DNA from: Cloeon dipterum
Taxonomy: Eukaryota; Arthropoda; Insecta; Ephemeroptera; Baetidae
NCBI RefSeq assembly: GCF_949628265.1
Contig: NC_088786.1
Span: forward strand, 10,912,001-10,976,000
Length of the DNA stretch: 64,000 bases
Direction of reading: 5' to 3'
Part shown: positions 1 to 18,700 of the stretch, in pieces
Position numbering within the stretch: position 1 is the stretch's first letter
Layout: each line of letters begins with the position of its first letter
The notes under the pieces: generated by a model
What the model was told of the DNA's origin: nothing
The model's database searches: none
The model's input: only the letters and a program-made list of their open reading frames with translations
Program-made: the position numbers and the translations under genes

Positions 1-1315
1 GGTCAAAATTCAGATCAGAGTGGAATGCGAGGGAATCTGTTCTGCAGCATCCTAGAGGAAGACAGAAATTTTTCATGAAGCAAAATATTTTTAAAAGAAC
101 AGAGCACTTAGGTTTTTATTATTAGTATCGCTTGTTGGCAATAAAGATTAGTGTTTGCTTACTTATTAACTGGATGGTTTATTTCTCTTTGTTTACGTAT
201 TGACATAAATTTTTGTACATTGCACTTTCTAAAAGGGTTGTTTGCGTCAGCAATTTTAACACACATTCTAAGCATTTTGTTCGGTTTTCTGGCAGGCGTA
301 TGGACACCAACACCTTTTCTGAAACACTCACTGCTAAAATGCGAGTTAGGCTCATTTTCAGTGGCTAGTTGATTAGGAATCGTTCTCTTTAATCTGTAAC
401 GCGACATTCAGCTCTTCAATTACAGGTTATTAATATCATTCTCATTTTGTTTACTTGAGATCTCTTGCGGTTTTATTTTGATTGGCTAACGACATCACAA
501 GCAATTTCTAAGACATTTATTAACACAGCCAACATTTACAGTTGATTTATTGTTAAAATTGATGCACTCTGCTTCGTAGCCAATTAGCAACAATTGTTGT
601 CACTGTTTAACATTTAATTTTCAGCTTTCCAAAAAACAACGTCATATTTAACAGCAACAATTCAGTTAAATATGTTATAATTAATATGGCTCATCATATG
701 TGGAACAAAAATTAACTTTGAGCTCGTTCTGTCAGCAAATTGTTGCATCAGATTTTCTTCTAAACGGTTTATGGTAATGTTTGTTGTTTTTCTTCCTAAA
801 CACACACATATACACGATATACAGCAGTGTTTAACGGTCAATGTGTTGTATAATGTATATTGCTTCTAAAATATTATCTCACCTCTAGTAACACTTATAA
901 AAATCAGTACACAAAATACCCCTGTTTGCAGTTACTCTCTATAAACACCTTTTACAACATGCTTTGCAAACAAACAGCGTCTTTTTGAAGCCACTCACAA
1001 CTTTTTCCCACTCGTATACACACATCAACCACGAATGATTATATCATTATTGGCACTATAATTATATAATATGAATTATGGTGTGAATATCATTAGTCAA
1101 CTCAAAATAAAAATCAATCAGGGCACGGCTTATTCACAGAGCCTTGAGGTATTTGTCTTCGCTTTCGTGGAAACGAAGCCTGAGTAAAAAAGGAACTGCT
1201 GAAAATACAAAATTTAGGGAGTGTCGCGAATTTATGTCGGCCAAGGCTCTGCAAAAGCCCGAATATAAATTAGACTTTCACTACGGCTTACATCACAGCG
1301 ACATCTTATCTACAA
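1..1315. other. AT-rich intergenic DNA, no gene recognised
   Basis: Only short open frames with random-looking composition are present on either strand. The region lies downstream of the minus-strand BTB-BEN gene and should include its 3' untranslated end. I saw no clear poly(A) signal close to its stop. Confidence 0.6.
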
Positions 1316-3744
1316 CTATAAGAGGAACGGCGTCTTCCGCCCTTTCAACACCAGATTCCGTTTCAGCCCACGGTTGGCCGTGTCGATTTTTGTGACACAA
1401 CTTTTCCACTGCTCGTCAAACTCGGCCGGCGTCATGCCACTAAAGTGGTTGAGCACCTCTCTGATGAGTTGAATTTTGTGAGTGTTAAACTGCCGCTTGC
1501 CCATCTTGCCGTTCACATTGCACAGTAGCCGCTCCTCGGTGGTGAAGAGCAGCTTCATGAGGTCGCAGCCAAGCTGCTCAAGCGTTCGGCCGGTGGCCCA
1601 GGTGGCCAGGATCTCCTTGCTTGGCAGCAGGCAAGCGTACGGAAGGCTCTCGTAGGCTGCGTCCTCCGTGTTGTCCTCGGTCTGGCACGGCGCCAGCACT
1701 TTTGAGTCGACCGGCGCCGAGTCAGTGTCGTCCCCTGCGGCGCCAGTCAAGATCAGAGAGCAGTTTGATTGCCATCTAGGTGGGGGTGCAGCAGGCGTAC
1801 AGACTTAGCTCTAGCCACAAGCAGCAACAAACATGCACAGCGGTAACACAGCTCTTTCTTTGTAAGTCCAGTGATTCGCAAAGAGTGACAGTTTTTTTAG
1901 AGATTTTATGGATACAATTGATGAAAAACAGAAGAAAAAAGGCGACAACCACCTTGGCACGAATTTCCATGAAAGCTTTAAGATCTTTTGGTAAAACGGT
2001 AGTGGCTTTGTTCCGCTTGGGGAAAGGTCAAACTATGTGGATTAACAGGGAAATGATTGCTCTATCAATTTCATGAGTTTCAAGCCTAGGGGTTAAAAAT
2101 AAATTTGCAAAAACTTTTGTAAATTAAATTTTCCGTTGAAATGAAAACTCTGTCAAAACTGACTTAGTGCAATTATAATGTAAATTTTTACCTTAGGTTC
2201 CTCGATAAAAGCATAAAAATATCGCTAGCCTTGGAGAAGTTAATGAAATTTGTTGAAATATGGTGTGCATATTTAAGAACTTTCCCAGAAGTAAGAAAAT
2301 TCGTCGCGCTGGTTGCATCAAACAGGCATGAAAATCGAATGCTTTTTTATTTTTTATTCAGACATCACACCATTTTTCACAAATGTCGTTACTGTTTCCA
2401 CATGTACACCACTCGAGAGACCACTGGTCTGCTTCATTGCACCACCCAAGAATGCAGCTCCTTCGCACTAACTGAGATCCCAGATTGGAAGGGGTATGTG
2501 ATGATGTGACAGATGAAGGGTCGGAAACGGAAAAAACCGGCGGTGTTTGGAGGCACAGACATGGATGGCTTGCTTGTTTTGTACAAGAGGCACCAGCAAT
2601 ACACATAATTTGCAGCTAAATGAAGGCACAGTTCAATCACTACATTGATTTAATTTTTGAAAAAATAACTCGAACTGCGTCCTGCTAAACACCCATCAAC
2701 AGTGCTATCTCCTTGACACAAGAATTCTATTTCCTCAAGCATGACAACCACATTGAATCAACAGCTTCTCTAAGCCACCCAGCTAATAAATGCACATTTA
2801 ACATTAAGGAACTAACATCAAAGCTCCGTCAGATTTAAACAGAATTCCACCCAGAGAGGAGGTGTAGCATGAAAGAACTCACCTTTTAGTTGGTTTATCT
2901 CTGCCAAAGACAGTTTCTCCCCTTGCCGCTGCATCATTTTTTGCAGCTCTTCAGGAGTGCCTTCATCCATCGACTCCTCAAGAGGCAAACTGGCCAGCGA
3001 CTCTGAGTCATCACAGTTTGTGTCACTGCTTGGCTCCATTTTTGGGATAACTGCTGCTTGGGGTGACGACGATCGCTCTTCGCTCTCTTCATGGCTACAA
3101 CTTTTGGATCGGTGAGTGGCTGATTGTACAGGAAGAGCTGCAGATGGCGGAGGTAGTGATGAGCAAGCTGAGGAAGGCCTCTTTTTCTTAGACGGAGGAC
3201 CACTGTCCGATGGAATCAAGGAATGCTGCACGTTGGCAAAGGACAGGCACATTAATAAACCTCAATCCGTTTTAAAATACTGAAACAAATTGCAGGGTCA
3301 AACGTACTTTCACTTTCCCTTGAGTGCTCGCTGTGCATAGGCCACGAATTTGCAACGACTCGGCTGCTTTAAGAAGAGCTGGCAGGTCATCCTGGTCTAT
3401 GTTAACCTCGCCCTTGTACACAAAACAAAGCAGAGCTTCCAGATCTGTGAATTGAACATCTTGAAGTATGATGACAGGGTGTTGGCATGGATTTGTCTGC
3501 AAATGATCAAAGCGTGTCAATAAATTCAACCTAATTTATTTTTCTTTGAAGGTCGAGTTACTTCAAAAATGCGTCTAAAGAAAGGGCTGCACGCTGATAG
3601 GATGACTTTGTGCGCCCTAATGCACTGTCCTTCACTTGCCAATGTGCAGTCCACTAGGCCCTCCTCCTCCCACAGCGTTTCAAAACACGTCACTATATTC
3701 GACTGAAAACTGTTCCATTTTAGGCATATTTGTTGCCCGGTCAT
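1316..3744 (-). CDS. BTB/POZ and BEN domain protein (NAC1-like architecture), 4 exons
   Basis: Likely a nuclear chromatin or transcription factor. Exons in transcript order are 3744-3562, 3496-3308, 3225-2883 and 1734-1316, giving about 377 aa with consistent phases. Residues 1-115 are a BTB domain of the insect Tramtrack type: the start MTGQQICLKWNSFQSNI is typical of that group, followed by VDCTLASEGQ, IRAHKVILSACSPFF and LEALLCFVYKGEVNI. Residues 125-238 are a Ser/Pro-rich linker with a basic SKKKRPSS patch that could be a nuclear localisation signal, and an acidic stretch. Residues about 270-345 resemble a BEN domain (LLPSKEILATWATGRTLEQL, then FTTEERLLCNVNGK and QFNTHKIQLIREVL). BEN domains bind DNA or proteins and BTB domains dimerise, so a repressor or insulator-type role is inferred. 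Met at 3744 was chosen because it begins the BTB motif; the frame stays open upstream. Alternative 3' exons, common in this family, cannot be excluded. The 1.1 kb last intron holds nothing I recognise. Confidence 0.82.
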
Positions 3745-4229
3745 CGCTGCAGTCGTTTCGATACCGACCGGAGAAAAATATATCAACAAGAATAGGTAAA
3801 CAATTTGCTGAAATTGTACATTTCTCTGGAAAATGCCAGCTGAGAAATCAAAGGGGCGGGTTCCGTGATTGTAAAACAAATTATTACAATGCTACCAACC
3901 CATTGTTGCGGGACAGGCGAGAGCTACGAAATTAATTTTTTCATTTTGCTCGATTATATTCGATGAATAGGCATGATGATTTTATTTTTGTGTTAATCTT
4001 GCAATTTTCTATTCTGAGTATCGATTTATTTTTTAATTTTTTAGAAGCTGATTGCTAGCCAAGATTTCTATAAGGTTTGCCACACTTTGTTATTGACCTC
4101 GAACGCCCTGAACAAACTTCACTCACGCAGCGCACGTCCAGTCGCGGAACATCGCACGCAACCCCCAGGAAAAAGACTGACGTAACCTATGTACTGACGT
4201 GAAAATTTTTAGGCCACCAACTTTAGAGC
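3745..4229. promoter_or_regulatory. Shared upstream region of the BTB-BEN gene and HAX1
   Basis: These 485 bases separate two divergent start codons (3744 minus, 4230 plus), so the region probably holds a bidirectional promoter plus both 5' leaders. It is AT-rich around 3935-4080 and more GC-balanced at 4090-4180. I did not identify a convincing TATA box. The call rests on gene orientation only. Confidence 0.5.
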
Positions 4230-5718
4230 ATGGATTTCATCAAGAAATTTATCGGCATTGCTCCGCCGAAAGAGCACAGCGATGGGTATTTTTATTGGTC
4301 TGCAACACATTTTTATGCCATTATAATTCTATAATATTTATTTACTCCTGTGCCTGCTTATCCATGGTTATTTTTAATTGCTTTGTATCAAACTGTACCA
4401 TATATATTATCTAATAGTCTCAGTCAAATCCTATTGCTGAATTATGCTCAAATTTTACTGTCGTTTTTCGATTGAATTTTACATTATAATAGATATGTGT
4501 ATTAATGATAACTTGATTGTGACGGCAGAAATTTCTAGAATAATTTATGTACATATGGGCTCCATCTATAATTTAATATATTATGCTATGAAGACACTCT
4601 AGAAAAAGAGGTAAAACTGTTTAAATTGCGCCTAAACTGCTCGTGAATATTACATATGTATAATGTTGATATCTTCCCATTAACATTTTATATATCAATT
4701 ATTATATATAGCACAATGAAAACTGTGTGATAAAATCCTATTAAAATTAGCAAAAAATAATTTTAATAATATTATAATCTCGCAGCCGCCTTTTAATTAC
4801 ATAATAGATTTTACCAGTTTTTCATAAAATTTAAAAAGAATGATGATCTAAAACTCGTTAACTGTAAATAAATCAAAGCTATGATATGTTATTATAAAAT
4901 TCTTTTTGACTAAAAATATGAAACTATTCTTTCAGGGGCTTCAAACCATCTGATGAAAATGATTTTGAAGTATTTGATATCCTTCCAAATGGTACTCAGC
5001 ATAGGTACATACAACAGGACTTTATTATACCATTAGCAATTAAATCTAAGCTTCACTCATTTTCAAGATGGCACTCCTGTGATATACAAGAGTACATGCA
5101 AGAAATGGAGCGCAAGTTTCAAGAGATGTTGATACCTTTCCAACAGCGTCCTGAATTTTCCAATGATTTGTTTCAAACACCAGCATATAAGCAAGATATA
5201 GATGGGTCTCTGGACGGCTGGTTTGTTAAATTATTTTGCCCATCACGCAATGCGGCTAAAAATATTTATGATCTTCCAGTCGACCAAACGCTGACCAAAT
5301 TTTGGAAATCATGGAGCAAGACAGACACATGCAAAAGAGCCCAATACATCCCCGACATGAGACTCCCAATTTCTTCCAGCTGCCACCAGACTTTAAAAGC
5401 TTCAGCAGGTCTGTCTCTATTCAAACATCTCAACGTCCAGATGGGGTATAAATATTATTGTTTCCTGTTTTTCAATCATTACTAACTTTAATTATATTAA
5501 TTTATAAGGTTTGGGAGACAAGAAAGGTGGTCAGAGATGAACATGGCAATGAACAAGTGACTGTGACTGAGCAACTTGATCGCCCGGGTAATAATGGCAG
5601 CCTCTTAGATTTACCTAGAATTGGTGCAGACTTTCCTCAATCGCAATTTAACCCTCCAGACCGAGATCATAGAGGAATGAGCTTGATTGATAAGCTCTTT
5701 GGAAGATTTTCAACATAA
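4230..5718 (+). CDS. HAX1: HAX1 homologue (HCLS1-associated protein X-1), 4 exons
   Basis: Exons are 4230-4285, 4936-5220, 5280-5445 and 5509-5718, giving 238 aa (human HAX1 is 279 aa). HAX1 is a mainly mitochondrial, intrinsically disordered anti-apoptotic adaptor that in mammals binds HCLS1, proteases such as HtrA2/PARL and the chaperone-like CLPB. The match is clearest in the C-terminal half: SFSRSVSIQTSQRPDG followed by VWETRKVVRDEHGNEQVTVT aligns with the human [31 protein letters not shown] region, and the end SLIDKLFGRF aligns with SILDLFLGRW. The N-terminus MDFIKKFIGI resembles the short hydrophobic start of the family. The middle contains the charged helix IQEYMQEMERKFQEM. The 59-base intron at 5221-5279 is needed to keep the homologous frame; reading through it gives an unrelated sequence. 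A poly(A) signal follows at 5788. Confidence 0.88.
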
Positions 5719-5787
5719 GTTTATATTAAAAATTGGAAGTCTTCGATTTTAAATGAAAAAATTTTGTGTTCACCTTCTGATATTAGA

Positions 5788-5793
5788 AATAAA
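5788..5793 (+). terminator. Poly(A) signal AATAAA of HAX1
   Basis: A canonical hexamer lies about 70 bases after the HAX1 stop codon, a normal distance for a compact animal gene. Confidence 0.6.
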
Positions 5794-13499
<7,706 letters not shown>

Positions 13500-14832
13500 A
13501 TTGTTGCAAAATTTGCCTCACTCTTCAACTCAATATGCCACACTAATATTGAACTAACAAAACTATTGTCATATTTCCCACGAGCTATAGCGAATTCCAC
13601 GTAAAGTTGTCTGCCAAAACGTTGTGAATCTAGTAAGCTGAACATTCTCTTTTAGTTTGTTTTGGCCTTTTGCACCTGAATTATACTGGGAGCGTTATTT
13701 AGTGAATTTGACGACACTCGCGTCAGTTTTTTGATTTGCACTGCTAGTCCTAAATATTTTGAGGGTTCAAAATTTCAGATACAAATCTTCGACCCTCTTT
13801 AAATTGAAAAAATTTAACAGATAAACCCTATTTGAAATTTCCTCTTACAAAATGTTGTGGAACTTCATGTTAAAAAAGTTCGTCGCATTAAATGTTGATT
13901 ACAGCTGGTCCAATTCAAGTCAAAAATGCCAAATTCTTTGGACCTGGAACTTTTAGGAAACTTAATAACATGCAGAAATCGCTTATTAATCCTGGAAAAT
14001 TAAAATCTTGGAAGCAGCAATATTAATTTACTATTTAAATGAGCCAAACAATATCAACCCTCTAAAAGTATACCATCGATTGGTAAACTTTGTACTGGCT
14101 TGTGAAGAAATTTTTTCGACAAAAGTTATTTTGAGAATTACAGAATATAAACGATGTTATTTTGCATGTGCCATCTTGAATTACTTAAATTTTTATGAAT
14201 TGGGCAGCATGAATAATTTTCTTCGCCCACATACATTATAATGTACCACTTTATTTCTTTACCTTTGTGGTCAACTTGTCAAGTATTTTTGAGAAAATGC
14301 ATTTAAACATCAATATTTCTGAAAAAGCCTCTTGCCTTCCTGAATCTCCGTCTTTAAGAATATTGATTGATCATCACGTACTTAAAGGAACAATACTGCC
14401 CCACAATTTTGCTTCCTTGGCTTTGCTGAGCCATGGTTAGATATAATTTTCTCTCGACGGTTTTCCTCTACCAAGTGCCGCATTTTCTATTGAACATGGT
14501 TGTAATGATTTGCGAACTATATTAAGTGTCAGCTACTTTGTTCCATTTTTATTTTGTATCTGATTTACTATGATTTGTGGAACACTATTGTGTACATATA
14601 AACATAATGTAATAACTAATAATATATATCCAGATAACCAAAAATATAAGTCACATGAACAGAAACTTTTCGATTAGCTTGTTTCATTTGTTCCATCCTC
14701 CTCCATGCAGTAGATAGGTCACAACAAATATACATAAGAAAATCCAGACAACCTTGGGATTAAGGTATCTGCATGATTTTTTAAGTTATGATCTATGTGT
14801 TTCCTTAGATTTGGAACTATGACCTCAGATCA

Positions 14833-14838
<6 letters not shown>
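13500..14838. other. vilse 3' untranslated region and intergenic DNA
   Basis: AT-rich sequence with no coding potential that I can support. It probably includes the vilse 3' UTR. I saw no AATAAA close to the stop, so the transcript end is uncertain. Confidence 0.5.

Positions 14839-14920
<82 letters not shown>
14839..14920. repeat. (AT)41 microsatellite
   Basis: An uninterrupted AT dinucleotide run of about 41 units, followed by a short (GT)n stretch at about 14924-14935. Such a tract is likely to be length-polymorphic and hard to assemble. Confidence 0.97.
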
Positions 14921-14924
<4 letters not shown>

Positions 14925-15734
14925 GTGTGTGTGTGCATATATTATAAAAAAGTATATCATTATGTGACAGGAAAATTAAGTTACTTCATGGCTTTATAAT
15001 GTCAGGAATAAATCCAACAAATTTGTAAAAATGCTGAAAAATTATAACATCTTTAATTAAGTATCAGCATCATTAAAATCTCAATAATTTAGATAATATT
15101 GTTAAATTTTGGGAATTATGTTTAGTGTCAAAGCATAATATAAATCATTTTAGCTATCGAGCGAAAAAGAATCAATTTTTGATTAAAAGCAACGTGGGAA
15201 AAATACAAGTGCGACGGCCGATGAGTAATTTTAATCTTATTGTCAGGAATACAATAAGCAGTTGAGCACTATCGATTCGCCTCGGCTCAATTCATCACTA
15301 GTCTTTACTGCGGCCGTGCAGCCCCATTGACAAAAAGCAGCCAGACAGGCAGTCAGACTGTGTGCTGTGCTGCTTGCTCCCCCTGGTAGTACTCGGAGCG
15401 TACTCTGTCTCTGGTCTCTTGCTCTCGAGCCGCCGGAGGGTCAACGCCCCTCTCGCGCTGTTAGAGCAGTGTTGTTTTGATGAACGGATTCGGCTTGCGG
15501 CCTGCAAATTCCACGTTATTCGCGATTCACAGACAGAAGCTGCTTTCGAGTTTGCAAACACTCTTCCCGACACCATCGTTTGCCATGGGGATTCCGCCGT
15601 GCAACGAGGAGGGCTGAGAGGAGACCGGGACCCAGGAGTCGAACTCAAGTTGGGCCACTGTTTCGCGAGCTCGCAAATTTTGAAGCAATTAATACAGGCA
15701 CGATTTCCTGCTGAATAATCATATTAGGCTGAAA
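14921..15734 (+). promoter_or_regulatory. Upstream region and probable 5' leader of rictor
   Basis: AT-rich DNA changes to GC-balanced DNA from about 15200 to the rictor start at 15735, as expected for a promoter and leader. An upstream open frame runs from ATG 15480 to TGA 15617 (45 codons); it contains an inner ATG at 15585 in a strong context (GCCATGG). If this stretch is transcribed, these uORFs could reduce rictor translation. The transcription start is not visible. Confidence 0.45.
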
Positions 15735-18700
15735 ATGTCTGGCTGGATGTACAGGGGCCGCAGTCTCCGATCGAACCATTCATCGTCCATTCGAACCAGT
15801 GAGTTTCCCTGATTTATAATCAAATAGGAAAATCTAATAATCATTAAGCGCTTAATTCAGATCGGCGTGACAGCGAGGATGAATACGTCCGTTTGGATGT
15901 TACAAAAGGTAATTGTTTTATTGTTTTCAATAAGCAAATTGCTAAAATATTTTTATGCTATATTTTGAAATTCATCCAATTTTTTTATAGATCCAAATGA
16001 AATGACAACTGAAATTTTGAGCAACATTACGCGACGGCAAGGAATCTCCGAAGCGAAAAAATTTGGATACCTAAACGCATGTACCAATTTTTTCACGAAG
16101 GAAAATTTGGCTAATTTAAACTACACATTTGATGAAATACTATGCTGGTACAAATTGATTTTTGGCATATATATTCCGCCTCTAGACGGTAATTATTTTG
16201 GATAGCTTACGAGTCTCTTTGGTCCACGAAACGGCAAGAATAAGAGCAACCGGAATTCGAACAATAAGACGTTTGATCAAAGATGAGCAGGACGTGGCTG
16301 CAATAATTAGACTGCGGTTACCCTATCTAGTGGCTAGGTGGGAGTTGATTTTATTTTAATAAATTCTTTAAAAAAATATTTCTATGTCTGCAGAATATTA
16401 GACTCTGATAGTGATGTTGAGCGAGTGCAAGCTCTCAGATTTTGTCGGAGGATCATCATGTGTGGGCCCAATTTGTTTCCCAAAGAGTTGGCTCGGTCGT
16501 TGGTTTCGCTTGCCAACGGAGGAGCAGAAGAAAAAGACAAAATCTTGCGAGTTTGTCTTGCAACCCTGGCAGAATTAGGTGAGTGAAATAGGAGTCACAC
16601 TTTGTGTATTTCTTACTAACCCGATTTTTATAGCTGTGATGTGCCCTGACCCATTCATCTCTTGCGGTGGTGTGGCATCAATGAGCCGAAATCTCATTGA
16701 GTCTCACTCCCCCAGGGTAACGGAAGTGTTGGTCGGCTCCCTGCTCTTCCTTTTGGTTCATCCAAAGACCAGGAAGCAGGCTAAAATTGACCTGACTGTG
16801 CTATCGGCACCATACTGCGACATCCACTACCAACACTACGGCTGGACATCTGGTGAAAAGAACAAGGAGGACCGAGACTCACGGATCAGCAGCACCCACA
16901 CCTCCATCCTTTCTGTGTTACGCTCATTCCCAGGCTTTCTCCATTTCTGCGACCCCTCTGACGTGTCTAGTGGACTAAAGTCACTAGTCGACGTGCTCAG
17001 GTTCCAGCATTTGGAGAGCAGGAAGAACGTCCTGGACCTTTTCAGTGAACTCTTGGGAGTGCCTGAAATCTCCTGGACGGACGAAGCCAGTGTGGCGTTG
17101 TCAGACGTGGACCCGTCTAAGATGCAGGACGCCTGGAAGCTGGCCGACGGCTTTGTGGCCTTGGAGGGCAAGGAAATTCTGCCGAACCTCTCGGTATTCA
17201 GGCCAAACTTGGTTGAAGTCCACAAGGCACTGCTGTTGCAGACTTTCATTGAGGCCAACCTTTTGGAGGCGCTGATTGAGGTTATTGTAACTAGCGACTC
17301 CTTCATCTCGCTCAGGGCTGCTATTTTACTAGGTAAACTTTAGCTTTTAAACCACGTATTGCTAGAATTCAAAAAATAATTTTATATACTTATGTAACAT
17401 TTTAAATTAAGAAGTGATCTAAAATAAAATTTTCATCGCAGCTTAAATTCAGTGATTCCCCCACTTAATCAAATCTAATATAAAAATGACTTTCTCTTTT
17501 AAAGCTTTTGAGTTAAATGTACTATAGGAACGCAAATAGCTTGAAATTATGTGCTAAACTTACTATTTTTGACCCTTTAAAAATGAGCACAATGATTTAA
17601 TTTGTTGATCGCACTTACTGTAGAAATTAGTTCATCCATAATTTATTATTATCCTTTTTAGTGGATATGAACTCGATACATTTTGTGTATTTTTTTTACA
17701 CCGAACACATTTTCTTTCGAGAAATCAAATTTTTTTCACCTCAATGGATTGGTTGCTATTTTTTCTAATTCTTTACTTTCCCTTATTTTTGACATAAGAG
17801 GCACCTAATTTTTAACCCTGTTAAATTAACTTAAAAGGCCATGTACTGCTGTTGAACCACAATCTCTTGCCGACGGGTTGCGCCCTGCCGAGTCTACCAA
17901 CACTGGTGGCCTATGCAAGTGGCTCAAGTGGTGCCTGTTCTCAGCAGCGCTCTCTCTCCGCTCTCAACGTCATCTCAAGACTGAATTCCATGATGAAAAT
18001 GAGGCCCACCCCATCGAGTTTTTTTCTGCAACAACTCATGCATTTTTCTGGTAAACTCAAAATCGAGTTAGTCGCTGGCCAAATTGTTCCTAAGTCAGCT
18101 GTTCTTCTTGTAAGCATTTCATGTTTATCACGTGGCATCGTTTTAATTTGATTCATAATAGATGGTGTCCAAAGACATTGAAGACTCGATTAAAAAGTCT
18201 GCAGTGTTAGCAAATAAGGATCCCTTCTTCTGGAACTGGAATGTAGTGTTGACAATTCTAAGGGTATGTCTGCTTAATCCAACTAGCACTTTTTGGTCTA
18301 ACATTGGTATATTTTAAGAGTCGAAACAATTCATTGATGAAACTGGAGGATTCAAATTTCAAGCTATTTGCTCGAAGATTGGTAGAGTTTTTCAGGCCCA
18401 GCAACAACAGATTCAGTCAAATTAAACTAGGTCACTCCCATTCCCACCTCTACACTCTGGTGGCCTGTGAGCTTGTGGAATATTTGGTCGAAGCAGATGA
18501 AGTGAGTTTTATTCTCTCATGACATATTTTTAGAATTAAAATTAAATATTCGAACCAGGGAGAGGCAAGCCGAATTTTGACTGATTTGATGGCTGACATT
18601 GGAGAACACATTCAAGCCATCTTGAAGGCTGAAAGTGCACATGATGTTCTTTTTAGTCCCCACAACGTGACTCATTCAATGTGCCAAGTGTATTTCCTTG

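Noticed and set aside
2231..2509. Plus-strand frame with a Cys/His pattern (HHTIFHKCRYCFHMY), reminiscent of a zinc-binding motif
   Set aside because: Spacing fits neither C2H2 nor FLYWCH, it is on the strand opposite the BTB-BEN gene, and it lies inside that gene's intron.
16836..17306. 156-codon minus-strand open frame
   Set aside because: It lies antisense to a well-conserved rictor exon; its openness follows from the codon use of the real gene and it has no recognisable domain.
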